DNA from: Candidatus Krumholzibacteriia bacterium
Lineage (GTDB): Bacteria; Krumholzibacteriota; Krumholzibacteriia; Krumholzibacteriales; Krumholzibacteriaceae
DNA: 12,943 nucleotides
NCBI GenBank assembly: GCA_028706585.1
Contig: JAQTVX010000029.1
Location: 1 to 12,943, forward strand
Reading direction: 5' to 3'
Shown: piece by piece, positions 5,984-12,943 of the stretch
How positions within the stretch are numbered: the first letter of the stretch is position 1
Layout of the letters: each line of letters begins with the position of its first letter
Made by a program: the position numbers and the translations under genes
The notes under the pieces: generated by a model
What the model saw: only the letters and a program-made list of their open reading frames with translations
Databases searched by the model: none
What the model was told of the DNA's origin: nothing

Positions 5984-7864
5984 ATGGTGTGGTGGTGGGC
6001 TGCGTTTTTTATTGCCGGTCTCGTGGGTCCGCAGGGTCCTGTTGCGGGGCTCGGAGCGTCTATCTCGGCCGCGGCGGCTACGACATGGGCGCTCGCCCGT
6101 CACGCCTCTCTCGACGAACGGCGATTCCACGGAGCCGATAGGCAGCGATTGGGCGCGGCCCCAGCCTCTTTCGCGATTGTCTGCGCGACGGCGATCATCG
6201 TATGGCACGCCGCCGGCCTGCAGCTCGACGGGTATGATCGCACCTGGACGCGGGCGCCCCTGCAGGAGAAGAGCGCGTGGGGTGCCGCCGGGGTGCCGGC
6301 CATCAACAATCGAGCGCAGGTGCGCGTCCAAACGACGGCCGGTATTCATCGCTTGGCGCTCACTGGAGCGCGCGCGTGGCTCATCAGGCGCCTGGAGGCC
6401 GGGGCACTCTCCAAGCGCTCGCGCTCGTTGATCGGCGCGCTGATTCTCGATGACAGGCACAGCCTCGATTTCGCTCTCAGCGAATCGTACTCGTACGTCG
6501 GAATCACGCATTTTCTCGCCCTGAGCGGGATGCACCTCGGGGCGATAGCTATACCTCTATCGAAGATTCTCTCGCGCCTCATTCGATCAAAGCGCGGCGC
6601 GGACGTGACGCTCTTCGCGATCCTGTGCCTGTATTCGGCCGTCGCCGGTTTTCCAGCCTCTCTCGTGCGCGCCCTTTTTCTCTGCGCCGCGGTGATTGCG
6701 TACCGCATGCTCGGATTGCACACGGATCTCTTGGGCGCGCTCGTAACGGGGTCATTCGTGATCGTATCGATCGATCCTTCCATCGCGTTCGATGCCGGAT
6801 TCAGACTCTCGTTCGCCGCCGTTTGCGGGATTGCGCTGATCGGAATTCCGGTATCGGGAATGATCGAGTCGCTCCTGCCCGGGGATTTCAGGGGAAAGGC
6901 GATCAGGGTCGTTCTATTTCCCGCAGTCATCACGTGCTCGGTGCAATTTCTCACGATGCCGCTCACGATCGCGCTTTTCAAGCGGTCGTCACTCCTTTCT
7001 CCACTTGCCAACGTCATCGTTTCCTTGCCCTTTACGATTCTTCTCTATGCAGGCGTGCTTTATGTATTTGTTCCGCTTGCGTTGGTGAGAGCCATTGTGG
7101 GTCCGCCGATAAATATCTTGTGCCGTTTTCTCGCTTTCGTGCCGGCGGCCTTTTCCAGGCGGCCGCACGAGGCTCTGCTGCAGCGAGATTTCAACACGAT
7201 GATCTATCTCGGTGGAGTGGCGCTGGTCGCGATCGCTCTCCGAAAAAGCTGCGAGCGAAAAAGGCGCCTGCTCTGCGCGGGGATCGTCCTCATCGCGATC
7301 GCCTTCGCCGTTCCCGAATGCGCGCGCCGCATCATGGCGGGCTCGCGCGGCGAGCTCTCGAAGAGCGCGAGCCCCGCCGACCCGATCTCATTTGGAGGGG
7401 GAGTATATGTTGGCGATGGCGGCGGAGTCGTCTTTGTCGGGGAGGGATTCTCGTCGAGGGAATCATATCGGCTCGTGCGAGTTCTCTGGACGATTGGCGT
7501 GAGAAGGATCGAATGCTGCGTCGTGAAGCCGTCGAAGCTCAAGAAGAATCATGGGCTGTTCTATCTGCTCAAGAGGGTGAAGGTAGATGAAATGGTGTGC
7601 AGCCCCTACCTTTTGGAAGGAAGCGGCAGCGCCGTTAGGCTTCTGCGGGAAAACGGGGTGAAGCTCGCGCCGATGCGCCGGGGGGATTCCCTTGTCGGAA
7701 AATGCTGGCGGCTCGATATCGAGGGGCCTATGTATCCACCTCCAGTGGGGGGTTCCGTCGCCCGCTCCGATGCGGACCTCCGGTGGCGTTTTGTCTCTTC
7801 TGCAAGGGACGAAATCACACAGCTTGACTTGGAGCGCTCATGCGGATACCATGCTGGACCATGA
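5984..7864 (+). CDS. comEC: ComEC/Rec2-type DNA uptake channel with a degenerate metallo-beta-lactamase-like domain
   Basis: This 626-residue inner-membrane protein matches ComEC, the channel that passes single-stranded DNA into the cytoplasm in natural transformation. Two N-terminal helices (about 3-35 and 60-78) precede a short soluble stretch (80-135) where relatives carry a larger OB-type domain. The competence domain (about 140-400) has FLALSGMHLG at 177-186, matching the usual LAISGLHVG, and FDAGFRLSFAAV at 269-280, followed by several hydrophobic helices to about 445. Residues 468-570 keep the layout of the C-terminal metallo-beta-lactamase-like domain. GVRRIECCVV (505-514) is followed by PSKLKKNHG (516-524) where relatives have HPDADHIGG, so no ligand of the HxHxDH metal site remains. 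Many ComEC proteins are nearer 700-800 residues, so this form is compact. The stop overlaps the start of purN. Family assignment is strong. Transport competence is plausible; a nuclease role for the terminal domain is unlikely. Confidence -1.
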   Translation: MVWWWAAFFIAGLVGPQGPVAGLGASISAAAATTWALARHASLDERRFHGADRQRLGAAPASFAIVCATAIIVWHAAGLQLDGYDRTWTRAPLQEKSAWGAAGVPAINNRAQVRVQTTAGIHRLALTGARAWLIRRLEAGALSKRSRSLIGALILDDRHSLDFALSESYSYVGITHFLALSGMHLGAIAIPLSKILSRLIRSKRGADVTLFAILCLYSAVAGFPASLVRALFLCAAVIAYRMLGLHTDLLGALVTGSFVIVSIDPSIAFDAGFRLSFAAVCGIALIGIPVSGMIESLLPGDFRGKAIRVVLFPAVITCSVQFLTMPLTIALFKRSSLLSPLANVIVSLPFTILLYAGVLYVFVPLALVRAIVGPPINILCRFLAFVPAAFSRRPHEALLQRDFNTMIYLGGVALVAIALRKSCERKRRLLCAGIVLIAIAFAVPECARRIMAGSRGELSKSASPADPISFGGGVYVGDGGGVVFVGEGFSSRESYRLVRVLWTIGVRRIECCVVKPSKLKKNHGLFYLLKRVKVDEMVCSPYLLEGSGSAVRLLRENGVKLAPMRRGDSLVGKCWRLDIEGPMYPPPVGGSVARSDADLRWRFVSSARDEITQLDLERSCGYHAGP

Positions 7865-8487
7865 GGGAAAAGTCCAGAATCGCGGTGCTCGCTTCGGGAA
7901 GAGGAAGCAATTTCGAGGCGCTCGCGCGCGCCTGCCTCGATTGCGATTACCCGGCTGCAGTCGTGGTTCTCATCACGGATAATCCCGAGGCCGGTGCCGT
8001 TTCGATTGCCGATTCATTCAATATCGAACATGTGGCCGTTGATTGCGGACCCAAGAAAGGGTCGATGAGCCCTGAATCGAGCGAAAAGATAACGGCTGTT
8101 TGCGCGGCGCACAAGATCGATGTCGTCTGTCTCGCCGGTTTTATGAGGATCGTAAAGGGCGCGCTCATGGCCGCCTATAGAGGGAGGATGTTGAACATAC
8201 ACCCGGCGCTCCTGCCGAGCTTCAGAGGGCTGGACGCTCAGAGACAGGCGCTCGAGTTCGGCGTGCGCTGGTCGGGCTGCACGGTTCATTTCGTCGACGA
8301 GGGCGTCGATTCGGGAGCGATCATCCTTCAGCGCATCGTTCCCGTGCGGAGCGATGATACGGTGGAAAGTCTGAGCGAGAGGATCCTTCGCGAAGAGCAT
8401 GTCGCGTATCCCGAGGCCGTGAGATTCTACGCGACGGGCAGGCTCCGCGTCGAGGGGAGGAGGGTGATCATTCGTGAAGGCGTTTGA
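7840..8487 (+). CDS. purN: Phosphoribosylglycinamide formyltransferase, 10-formyl-THF dependent
   Basis: PurN transfers a formyl group from 10-formyl-tetrahydrofolate to GAR, the third step of de novo purine synthesis in the cytoplasm. The 215-residue protein has the phosphate-binding IAVLASGRGSN (14-24). The catalytic trio is present: Asn119 and His121 in NIHPALLP, and Asp157 in GVDSGAI. LDAQRQAL (131-138) is also typical. Two starts are possible. The ATG at 7840 has GGAG 5 bases upstream (7831-7834) and gives this form, overlapping comEC by 25 bases. The ATG at 7861 shares ATGA with the comEC stop and would give the shorter N-terminus usual for the family, but has only a weak GGACC before it. 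Either way translation is likely coupled to comEC. The stop overlaps purC by 14 bases. Confidence -1.
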   Translation: MRIPCWTMREKSRIAVLASGRGSNFEALARACLDCDYPAAVVVLITDNPEAGAVSIADSFNIEHVAVDCGPKKGSMSPESSEKITAVCAAHKIDVVCLAGFMRIVKGALMAAYRGRMLNIHPALLPSFRGLDAQRQALEFGVRWSGCTVHFVDEGVDSGAIILQRIVPVRSDDTVESLSERILREEHVAYPEAVRFYATGRLRVEGRRVIIREGV

Positions 8488-9379
8488 GACGAACGGTATT
8501 GTCCTTCCAGGAATCGAACCCGCTTTCCGGGGCAAGGTGCGTGACGTCTACAATCTCGGCGACTCTCTCTTGATCGTGGCTTCGGATCGTCTATCGGCGT
8601 ATGATTCGATACTCCCGACTCCCATTCCGGGCAAGGGGATCATTCTCACGATGCTCTCTGCCGCATGGACGAGATGGCTCGAGGGAACTGCGAATCATCT
8701 GATCTCCACCGAGGTTTCAGAGTTTCCAAGCCCGTTCAACAAGTACCAGCGAGAGCTCGCAGGTCGCGCGATGCTCGTGCGCAGAGCGGCCCGGATTGAT
8801 CTAGAGTGCGTCGTGCGCGGCTACCTTGCCGGTTCCGGCTGGAAGGAGTACAACGCGACGGGCATGGTGTGCGGGATCACGTTGCCAAAAGGGCTCCGGA
8901 TGTCGGACCGCCTCGAAGAAGCGATCTTCACTCCTTCAACGAAGGCTGATTTCGGGCACGACCTGAACGTCACTTTCGAGGAAGCGGGGGAAATCGTTGG
9001 GCGCGACGTCGCGGTTGAGCTCCGCCGGCTCAGCCTCGGGATCTACGGCAGGGCGAGGCGCTACGCGGCAGAGCGGGGAATCATCATAGCCGATACGAAG
9101 TTCGAATTCGGATGGATCGACAATTCGATCTCTCTCATTGACGAAGTGCTGACGCCAGATTCGTCACGGTTGTGGCTGGCCAACGAATACGAACCTGGGA
9201 AATCGCCACCCAGCCTGGACAAGCAGTTCGTGCGCGATTATCTTGATTCTCTCGGCTGGGATCACAATCCGCCGGCGCCCGGGCTGAGCGCGGATATCGT
9301 CGGGAAGACGTCCGAACGTTACCGGCTTGCCCTGAAGCGTCTGTTTCCCCAAATCAATATCGAAAGGTACCTGCGATGA
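8474..9379 (+). CDS. purC: Phosphoribosylaminoimidazole-succinocarboxamide (SAICAR) synthase, long form
   Basis: PurC joins CAIR and aspartate with ATP to give SAICAR. The 301 residues match the long (about 300 aa) form rather than the roughly 237-residue E. coli form. Signatures are GKVRDVY (20-26, nucleotide loop), SDRLSAYD (37-44), RGYLAGSGWKEY (115-126), TPSTKAD (153-159), IADTKFEFG (205-213) and IDEVLTPDSSR (222-232). The start is a GTG inside the end of purN, with AGGAGG at 8458-8463, 10 bases upstream. No alternative start precedes the essential nucleotide loop. The stop shares ATGA with the start of purH, so these genes should be translationally coupled. The assignment is secure. Confidence -1.
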   Translation: MKAFETNGIVLPGIEPAFRGKVRDVYNLGDSLLIVASDRLSAYDSILPTPIPGKGIILTMLSAAWTRWLEGTANHLISTEVSEFPSPFNKYQRELAGRAMLVRRAARIDLECVVRGYLAGSGWKEYNATGMVCGITLPKGLRMSDRLEEAIFTPSTKADFGHDLNVTFEEAGEIVGRDVAVELRRLSLGIYGRARRYAAERGIIIADTKFEFGWIDNSISLIDEVLTPDSSRLWLANEYEPGKSPPSLDKQFVRDYLDSLGWDHNPPAPGLSADIVGKTSERYRLALKRLFPQINIERYLR

Positions 9380-10941
9380 ACGTATCGATAAAACGGGCTC
9401 TCATCAGCGTCACCGACAAGAAGTCGCTCGATTCGTTCGCCAAGGCGCTCTCGGGGCGCAGCGTGGAGCTCATCGCTTCTGGCGGCACGGCAAAGGCGAT
9501 TCGCGAAGTCGGCATTCCGGTCATCGACGTCAGCGACATCACCGCGTTTCCGGAGATCATGAACGGGCGTGTCAAGACACTTCACCCGAAAATCCACGGC
9601 GGCATTCTCGCCAACAGGGATAATCGGGCCCACCTGGAGCAGGCGGCGAAGCACGGGATCGGGCTCATCGATCTCGTCGTTGTCAACCTATACCGTTTCC
9701 GGCAGGCGGCTGACAATCCGGCTTTCAACGAGAAGGACGTCGTTGAGGAAATCGATATCGGCGGCCCCGCGCTAATCAGGGCCGCGGCAAAGAATTTCCA
9801 TTCGGTTGCGATCATCACCGATCCATCGGATTACGACGCGGTTCTCAAAGAGATGAGCGAGAACGGCGGCGCGCTTTCGCTCGAAACGAGGCGAAAGCTG
9901 GCGGCCAAGGCGTTCTTCCATACCGCTTCCTATGACGCCGCGATCTCTGGCTACTTCGAGCGCGTCATGGCGGCGCCCGGCGACTTTCCAGCGTCGATGA
10001 TCGCGGCCTACCGAAAGCTTCAACCGTTGAGATATGGCGAGAATCCGCACATGCGGGGGGCACTCTACGCAAAGGATCAAGCGGAGGGAGGACTCGCGAG
10101 CCTTTCGCAGATTCAAGGCAAGGAGCTTTCATACAATAATATTCAGGACCTCTATTCGGCGTATCTCCTGGCCCGGGATCTTGGGAAGTCCGGATGCGCG
10201 ATCATCAAGCATATGAACCCCTGCGGAGCCGCGAACTGCGGGAGCGCCGCGGATAGCTTCAGGCGGGCGCGAAGGACGGACGAGTCGTCGGCCTACGGCA
10301 GCGTCGTCGCCTTCAACGATGTAGTCGATCGCGGCGCGGCGGAAGCCTGCAGCGACATCTTCCTCGAGGTGATAGTGGCGCGCGGATTCAGGCCGGATGC
10401 GCTGGAGCTCCTCTCCAAGAAGAAGAACATGCGGCTCGTAAGCATTCCGGGCGAAGAATGGGATCGCCCGCCCAGAGGTTTTGCGACGAAGGAGATCGGC
10501 GAGCTTCTTCTCGTTCAGGACAGAGATGAGGGATTCGCCGAGTTGGAGCGCTTGAAGGTTGCTACGGATCGCGCACCTTCGGCGGACGACGAAAAGGCGC
10601 TCGGGCTCGCGTGGAAGATCGCGAAGCACGTGCGCTCGAACGCCATCGTGATCGGAGATTCGCAGGGAACGATCGGGGTCGGGGCGGGTCAGATGAGCCG
10701 CGTCGATTCATGTCGGATTGCCGTGGAAAAGGCGCGCCGGGAAGGCCTCGCCATCGAAGGCGCATCCGCCGCATCCGACGCGTTCTTTCCATTTCCGGAT
10801 GGAGTGGAAGTTTTGGGGGAGGCCGGTGTGAAATCGATCATCCAGCCGGGGGGATCGGTTCGGGACGAAGAGGTTATCAAGGCGGCAAACAGACTGGGCA
10901 TCGCCATGGTGCTGACCGGTGCGAGGCACTTCAGACATTAG
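9376..10941 (+). CDS. purH: Bifunctional AICAR transformylase / IMP cyclohydrolase
   Basis: PurH performs the last two steps to IMP: formylation of AICAR with 10-formyl-THF, then ring closure. The N-terminal MGS-like cyclohydrolase domain (about 1-150) has LIASGGTAKAIRE (32-44), NGRVKTLHPKIHGGIL (63-78) and EIDIGGPALIRAAAKN (125-140). The transformylase domain (about 205-521) has RYGENPHMRGALY (219-231), SYNNIQDLYSA (252-262), the catalytic-type Lys278-His279 in IKHMNPCGAA, FFPFPDG (470-476) and IIQPGGSVRDEEVI (488-501). At 521 residues it has the normal length for the family. The ATG overlaps the purC stop as ATGA, with AAAGG 8 bases upstream (9363-9367). Its stop codon overlaps the guaA ribosome binding site. 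No motif appears broken. Confidence -1.
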   Translation: MNVSIKRALISVTDKKSLDSFAKALSGRSVELIASGGTAKAIREVGIPVIDVSDITAFPEIMNGRVKTLHPKIHGGILANRDNRAHLEQAAKHGIGLIDLVVVNLYRFRQAADNPAFNEKDVVEEIDIGGPALIRAAAKNFHSVAIITDPSDYDAVLKEMSENGGALSLETRRKLAAKAFFHTASYDAAISGYFERVMAAPGDFPASMIAAYRKLQPLRYGENPHMRGALYAKDQAEGGLASLSQIQGKELSYNNIQDLYSAYLLARDLGKSGCAIIKHMNPCGAANCGSAADSFRRARRTDESSAYGSVVAFNDVVDRGAAEACSDIFLEVIVARGFRPDALELLSKKKNMRLVSIPGEEWDRPPRGFATKEIGELLLVQDRDEGFAELERLKVATDRAPSADDEKALGLAWKIAKHVRSNAIVIGDSQGTIGVGAGQMSRVDSCRIAVEKARREGLAIEGASAASDAFFPFPDGVEVLGEAGVKSIIQPGGSVRDEEVIKAANRLGIAMVLTGARHFRH

Positions 10942-10950
10942 GAGATTCCG

Positions 10951-12504
10951 GTGAGAAAATCGGAGCGGAAGGGCGAATCGATCGTTATCCTGGATTTCGG
11001 ATCGCAGTACACCCAGCTCATCGCGCGTCGGATCAGGGAGGAGCGGGTATTCTCCGTCATTCTCTCTCCGAAGGCCTCACTGGAAGAGATTCGCGCGGAG
11101 AAACCGTGGGGCATCATCCTTTCGGGAGGTCCAGCGAGCGTCACTGATAAAGGATCTCCACAGCTCAACGCCGATGTCATGTCGCTCGGCGTTCCCGTTC
11201 TTGGAATATGCTACGGGCTCCATCTCATCGCGAGACAAGCGGGCGGGGACGTCGAAAAGGCGGACCAAAGAGAATATGGACATACAGTCATAGAGATCGG
11301 GCGAGACAGCGTGATCTTCCACGAAACGCCGCGCGAACAGCGCGTATGGATGAGCCACGGGGACCGCGTCAAGAGGCTTCCCGATGGGTTCGAGGTCGTG
11401 GCGACATCGAGGGGGGGGATTCTCGCCGCGTTCGAGGATTCCTCCAGGGGTATCTTTGCGCTCCAATTTCATCCAGAGGTCTACCATACAGCATACGGAG
11501 CTGACATCATCAGGAATTTCCTTTTCCACGTATGCCACTGCGAGCCGAGCTGGAGCTCAGGATCGTTTGTCGAACGCGAGATTGCGAAGATCAGGGAAAC
11601 GGTTGGATCCGAACGCGTCCTCTGCGCCGTTTCGGGAGGAGTCGACAGCTCGGTCATGGCCTGCCTCCTCGACCGGGCGATAGGGGGCCAGCTCGTCCCG
11701 GTTTTCGTAGACAACGGCCTGCTAAGGATGCACGAGGTCGAAGAGGTAAAGGAGTTATTGGCGCAGCACCTGACGGCGGAGCTGGTCTTTGCCGACGCTT
11801 CGGAAGAGTTCTTGAAGCGGCTCGCGGGGGTAAGCGACGCGGAAGAGAAGCGGAAGATAATCGGGAAGTGCTTCATCGACGTTTTCGAGGAGCAGAGCCG
11901 CAAGCAAGGTCCATTCGCCTTTCTCGCGCAGGGAACGCTCTATCCCGACGTGATCGAGAGCCGATCGACCGTGGGGCCATCGGCAACGATCAAATCGCAC
12001 CACAACGTCGGGGGGCTTCCCGCCGACCTCAATTTCAGGCTCATCGAGCCGCTCGCGCTGCTCTTCAAGGATGAAGTGCGGGAGGTTGGGCGATACCTCG
12101 GCTTGCCGGACCGCCAGGTTAAACGGCATCCGTTCCCGGGACCGGGTCTCGCGGTGAGGATACCAGGGGAGATCGCGCGAGAAGATCTGGACCTTCTCAG
12201 AAAAGTCGACCGCATATTCATCGACGGGCTGCTCCGCGAGGGCCTCTACGACAGCGTATGGCAGGCATTCGCCGTTCTGCTGCCGGTCAGAAGCGTGGGC
12301 GTCATGGGGGATTCGCGCACCTATCAGCGCGCGGTCGCGCTGAGGGCGGTCACGAGCCTCGACGGGATGACGGCTGATTGGGCCAAGCTTCCCTATGAAT
12401 TCCTGCAGCAGGTGTCGGCGGAAATCGTGAACAAGGTCCCCGGGGTGAACCGGATCGTCTACGACATCAGCTCCAAGCCTCCGAGTACCATCGAGTGGGA
12501 ATGA
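10951..12504 (+). CDS. guaA: GMP synthase (glutamine-hydrolysing)
   Basis: GuaA converts XMP to GMP using ATP and ammonia released from glutamine. The 517-residue protein has the expected order. A class I glutamine amidotransferase domain (about 10-200) carries the nucleophile Cys87 in GICYGLH and the His174/Glu176 pair in FHPEV. An ATP-pyrophosphatase domain has the P-loop SGGVDSS (228-234). The C-terminal dimerisation region has HPFPGPGLAVR (393-403), GDSRTYQRAVALRAV (453-467) and the usual terminal IEWE. The nucleophile loop is normally GICYGMQ; here residue 91 is His (CAT at 11221-11223) instead of Gln, which is odd because that Gln is broadly conserved in class I amidotransferases. The start is GTG at 10951, with GGAG at 10941-10944, 6 bases upstream. 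The SD overlaps the purH stop. It is probably the last gene of the operon, consuming XMP derived from the IMP that PurH makes; guaB is not in the window. Confidence -1.
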   Translation: MRKSERKGESIVILDFGSQYTQLIARRIREERVFSVILSPKASLEEIRAEKPWGIILSGGPASVTDKGSPQLNADVMSLGVPVLGICYGLHLIARQAGGDVEKADQREYGHTVIEIGRDSVIFHETPREQRVWMSHGDRVKRLPDGFEVVATSRGGILAAFEDSSRGIFALQFHPEVYHTAYGADIIRNFLFHVCHCEPSWSSGSFVEREIAKIRETVGSERVLCAVSGGVDSSVMACLLDRAIGGQLVPVFVDNGLLRMHEVEEVKELLAQHLTAELVFADASEEFLKRLAGVSDAEEKRKIIGKCFIDVFEEQSRKQGPFAFLAQGTLYPDVIESRSTVGPSATIKSHHNVGGLPADLNFRLIEPLALLFKDEVREVGRYLGLPDRQVKRHPFPGPGLAVRIPGEIAREDLDLLRKVDRIFIDGLLREGLYDSVWQAFAVLLPVRSVGVMGDSRTYQRAVALRAVTSLDGMTADWAKLPYEFLQQVSAEIVNKVPGVNRIVYDISSKPPSTIEWE

Positions 12505-12604
12505 TGATCTCATTCGACCCGGTGCTTCTGCGCTGGCACCCAATTTGCCTGCATGCGATTTGGTGCTTCTCAATTGAACTCATGACCTATCGGAGCCCTG
12601 GATC
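12505..12604. other. Intergenic gap after guaA with a weak hairpin and a 9-base direct repeat
   Basis: GGTGC at 12521-12525 can pair with GCACC at 12536-12540 across a 10-base loop, but no T run follows, so this is at best a weak terminator. The sequence GGTGCTTCT occurs twice, at 12521-12529 and 12562-12570. I see no good promoter here. GGAG at 12592-12595 is the ribosome binding site of the next gene. Confidence -1.
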
Positions 12605-12943
12605 ATGCGACAAATGAGCGGAATATCGCATTCTGCAGCACTCTTCTTGATTTGCGTGACTATTTTCGCGACGAGACAGGGTGCCGGAAGGCTCCTGGCC
12701 GAAGGCGTGAGGGAAAGCGATCACAATTTCCCAGTTGTGGAGGTGGCTATAGACAAGGCGGCGACGCTGACCGTTTGGCAAAGGTACGCGTCCGCCCTAA
12801 AAGAGCTGGAAGGTTCTTCCGATTCTCTGCGGATGGGAATCGTCGCGTGCTACGCGGAGCAGTACTCCCGCGCCGCGGAGCTTCTGCGCTGCAAGGTGGA
12901 CAATCCTTATCTGGAATGGTTCCAGCTCTACTATCTCGCCATG
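12605..12943 (+). CDS. Exported helical protein, partial at the window edge; possible N-terminus of a soluble lytic transglycosylase
   Basis: An open frame of 113 codons runs off the right edge. The ATG at 12605 has GGAG 9 bases upstream (12592-12595); a second ATG three codons later is a less well spaced alternative. Residues 10-22 (hydrophobic, SAALFLICVTIFA) look like the core of a signal peptide or membrane anchor. The rest is predicted helical with a tetratricopeptide-like rhythm (YASALKELEG, YAEQYSRAAELL) and ends in YLEWFQLYYLAM. That last motif resembles the segment seen in the alpha-superhelical N-terminal domain of Slt70-type transglycosylases, but no catalytic domain lies within the window. 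It is a real gene by start signal and open frame. Its function is a weak guess; a generic TPR-repeat secreted protein would fit equally well. Confidence -1.
   Translation, partial: MRQMSGISHSAALFLICVTIFATRQGAGRLLAEGVRESDHNFPVVEVAIDKAATLTVWQRYASALKELEGSSDSLRMGIVACYAEQYSRAAELLRCKVDNPYLEWFQLYYLAM

Noticed and set aside
6625..7590. A 321-codon plus-strand frame inside comEC
   Set aside because: The translation is Arg/Ser-rich with no domain, the typical look of an out-of-frame reading, while the comEC frame carries membrane helices and family motifs.
11755..12573. A 272-codon minus-strand frame opposite guaA
   Set aside because: It mirrors the well-conserved guaA coding sequence and shows no family signature of its own.
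12587..12781. A 64-codon minus-strand frame at the right end
   Set aside because: It overlaps the signal-peptide-bearing plus-strand gene that has a well placed ribosome binding site, and has no such signal itself.
1..12943. CRISPR arrays, insertion sequences, integrases, tRNA or rRNA genes
   Set aside because: I found no regularly spaced repeats, transposase or integrase motifs, terminal inverted repeats or RNA gene signatures; nearly all bases are in identified genes.

Overview
The window is a dense, GC-rich stretch of bacterial chromosome with eight complete genes and one gene cut by the right edge. All complete genes belong to known families. I see no tRNA, rRNA, CRISPR array, insertion sequence or prophage. 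A lipoprotein murein transglycosylase with LysM repeats points to a diderm (Gram-negative-type) cell wall. Mixed CGC and AGG/AGA arginine codons, several GTG or TTG starts and the long form of PurC fit a deltaproteobacterial or FCB-like lineage. I cannot name the phylum from sequence alone.

Left part (1-2529): two tandem GlgC-family (ADP-glucose pyrophosphorylase) genes with TTG starts overlap by 4 bases. The second has the residues expected of an active enzyme. The first has lost the invariant Arg of the nucleotide-binding loop (Glu instead) and differs at other conserved sites. The pair may therefore be a catalytic plus modulatory subunit for glycogen synthesis. The second gene overlaps tail-to-tail by 28 bp with the next gene.

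Middle (2502-4605): an MltD-like lipoprotein transglycosylase with three LysM repeats lies on the minus strand. A 211-bp divergent region separates it from the rightward operon. That region holds a plausible sigma70-type promoter for each direction, and the one for mltD is overlaid by inverted repeats.

Right part (4606-12504): a tightly packed run on the plus strand encodes a GGDEF diguanylate cyclase, a compact ComEC DNA-uptake channel, PurN, PurC, PurH and GuaA. Junctions from comEC onward overlap or are separated by only 9 bases. The purine genes supply IMP and then GMP. The operon thus joins GMP synthesis, a c-di-GMP synthase that draws on GTP, and a channel that can bring in nucleic acid. 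ComEC has kept the outline of its C-terminal metallo-beta-lactamase-like domain but lost every metal ligand. GuaA has His where the class I amidotransferase nucleophile loop normally has Gln.

Right edge (12505-12943): a 100-base gap with a small hairpin and a 9-base direct repeat precedes a truncated exported protein, possibly the alpha-helical N-terminus of a soluble lytic transglycosylase.

There is no clear new multi-gene system here. The best leads are the Arg-to-Glu GlgC paralogue, the metal-site-less ComEC, and the linkage of c-di-GMP, DNA uptake and purine genes.
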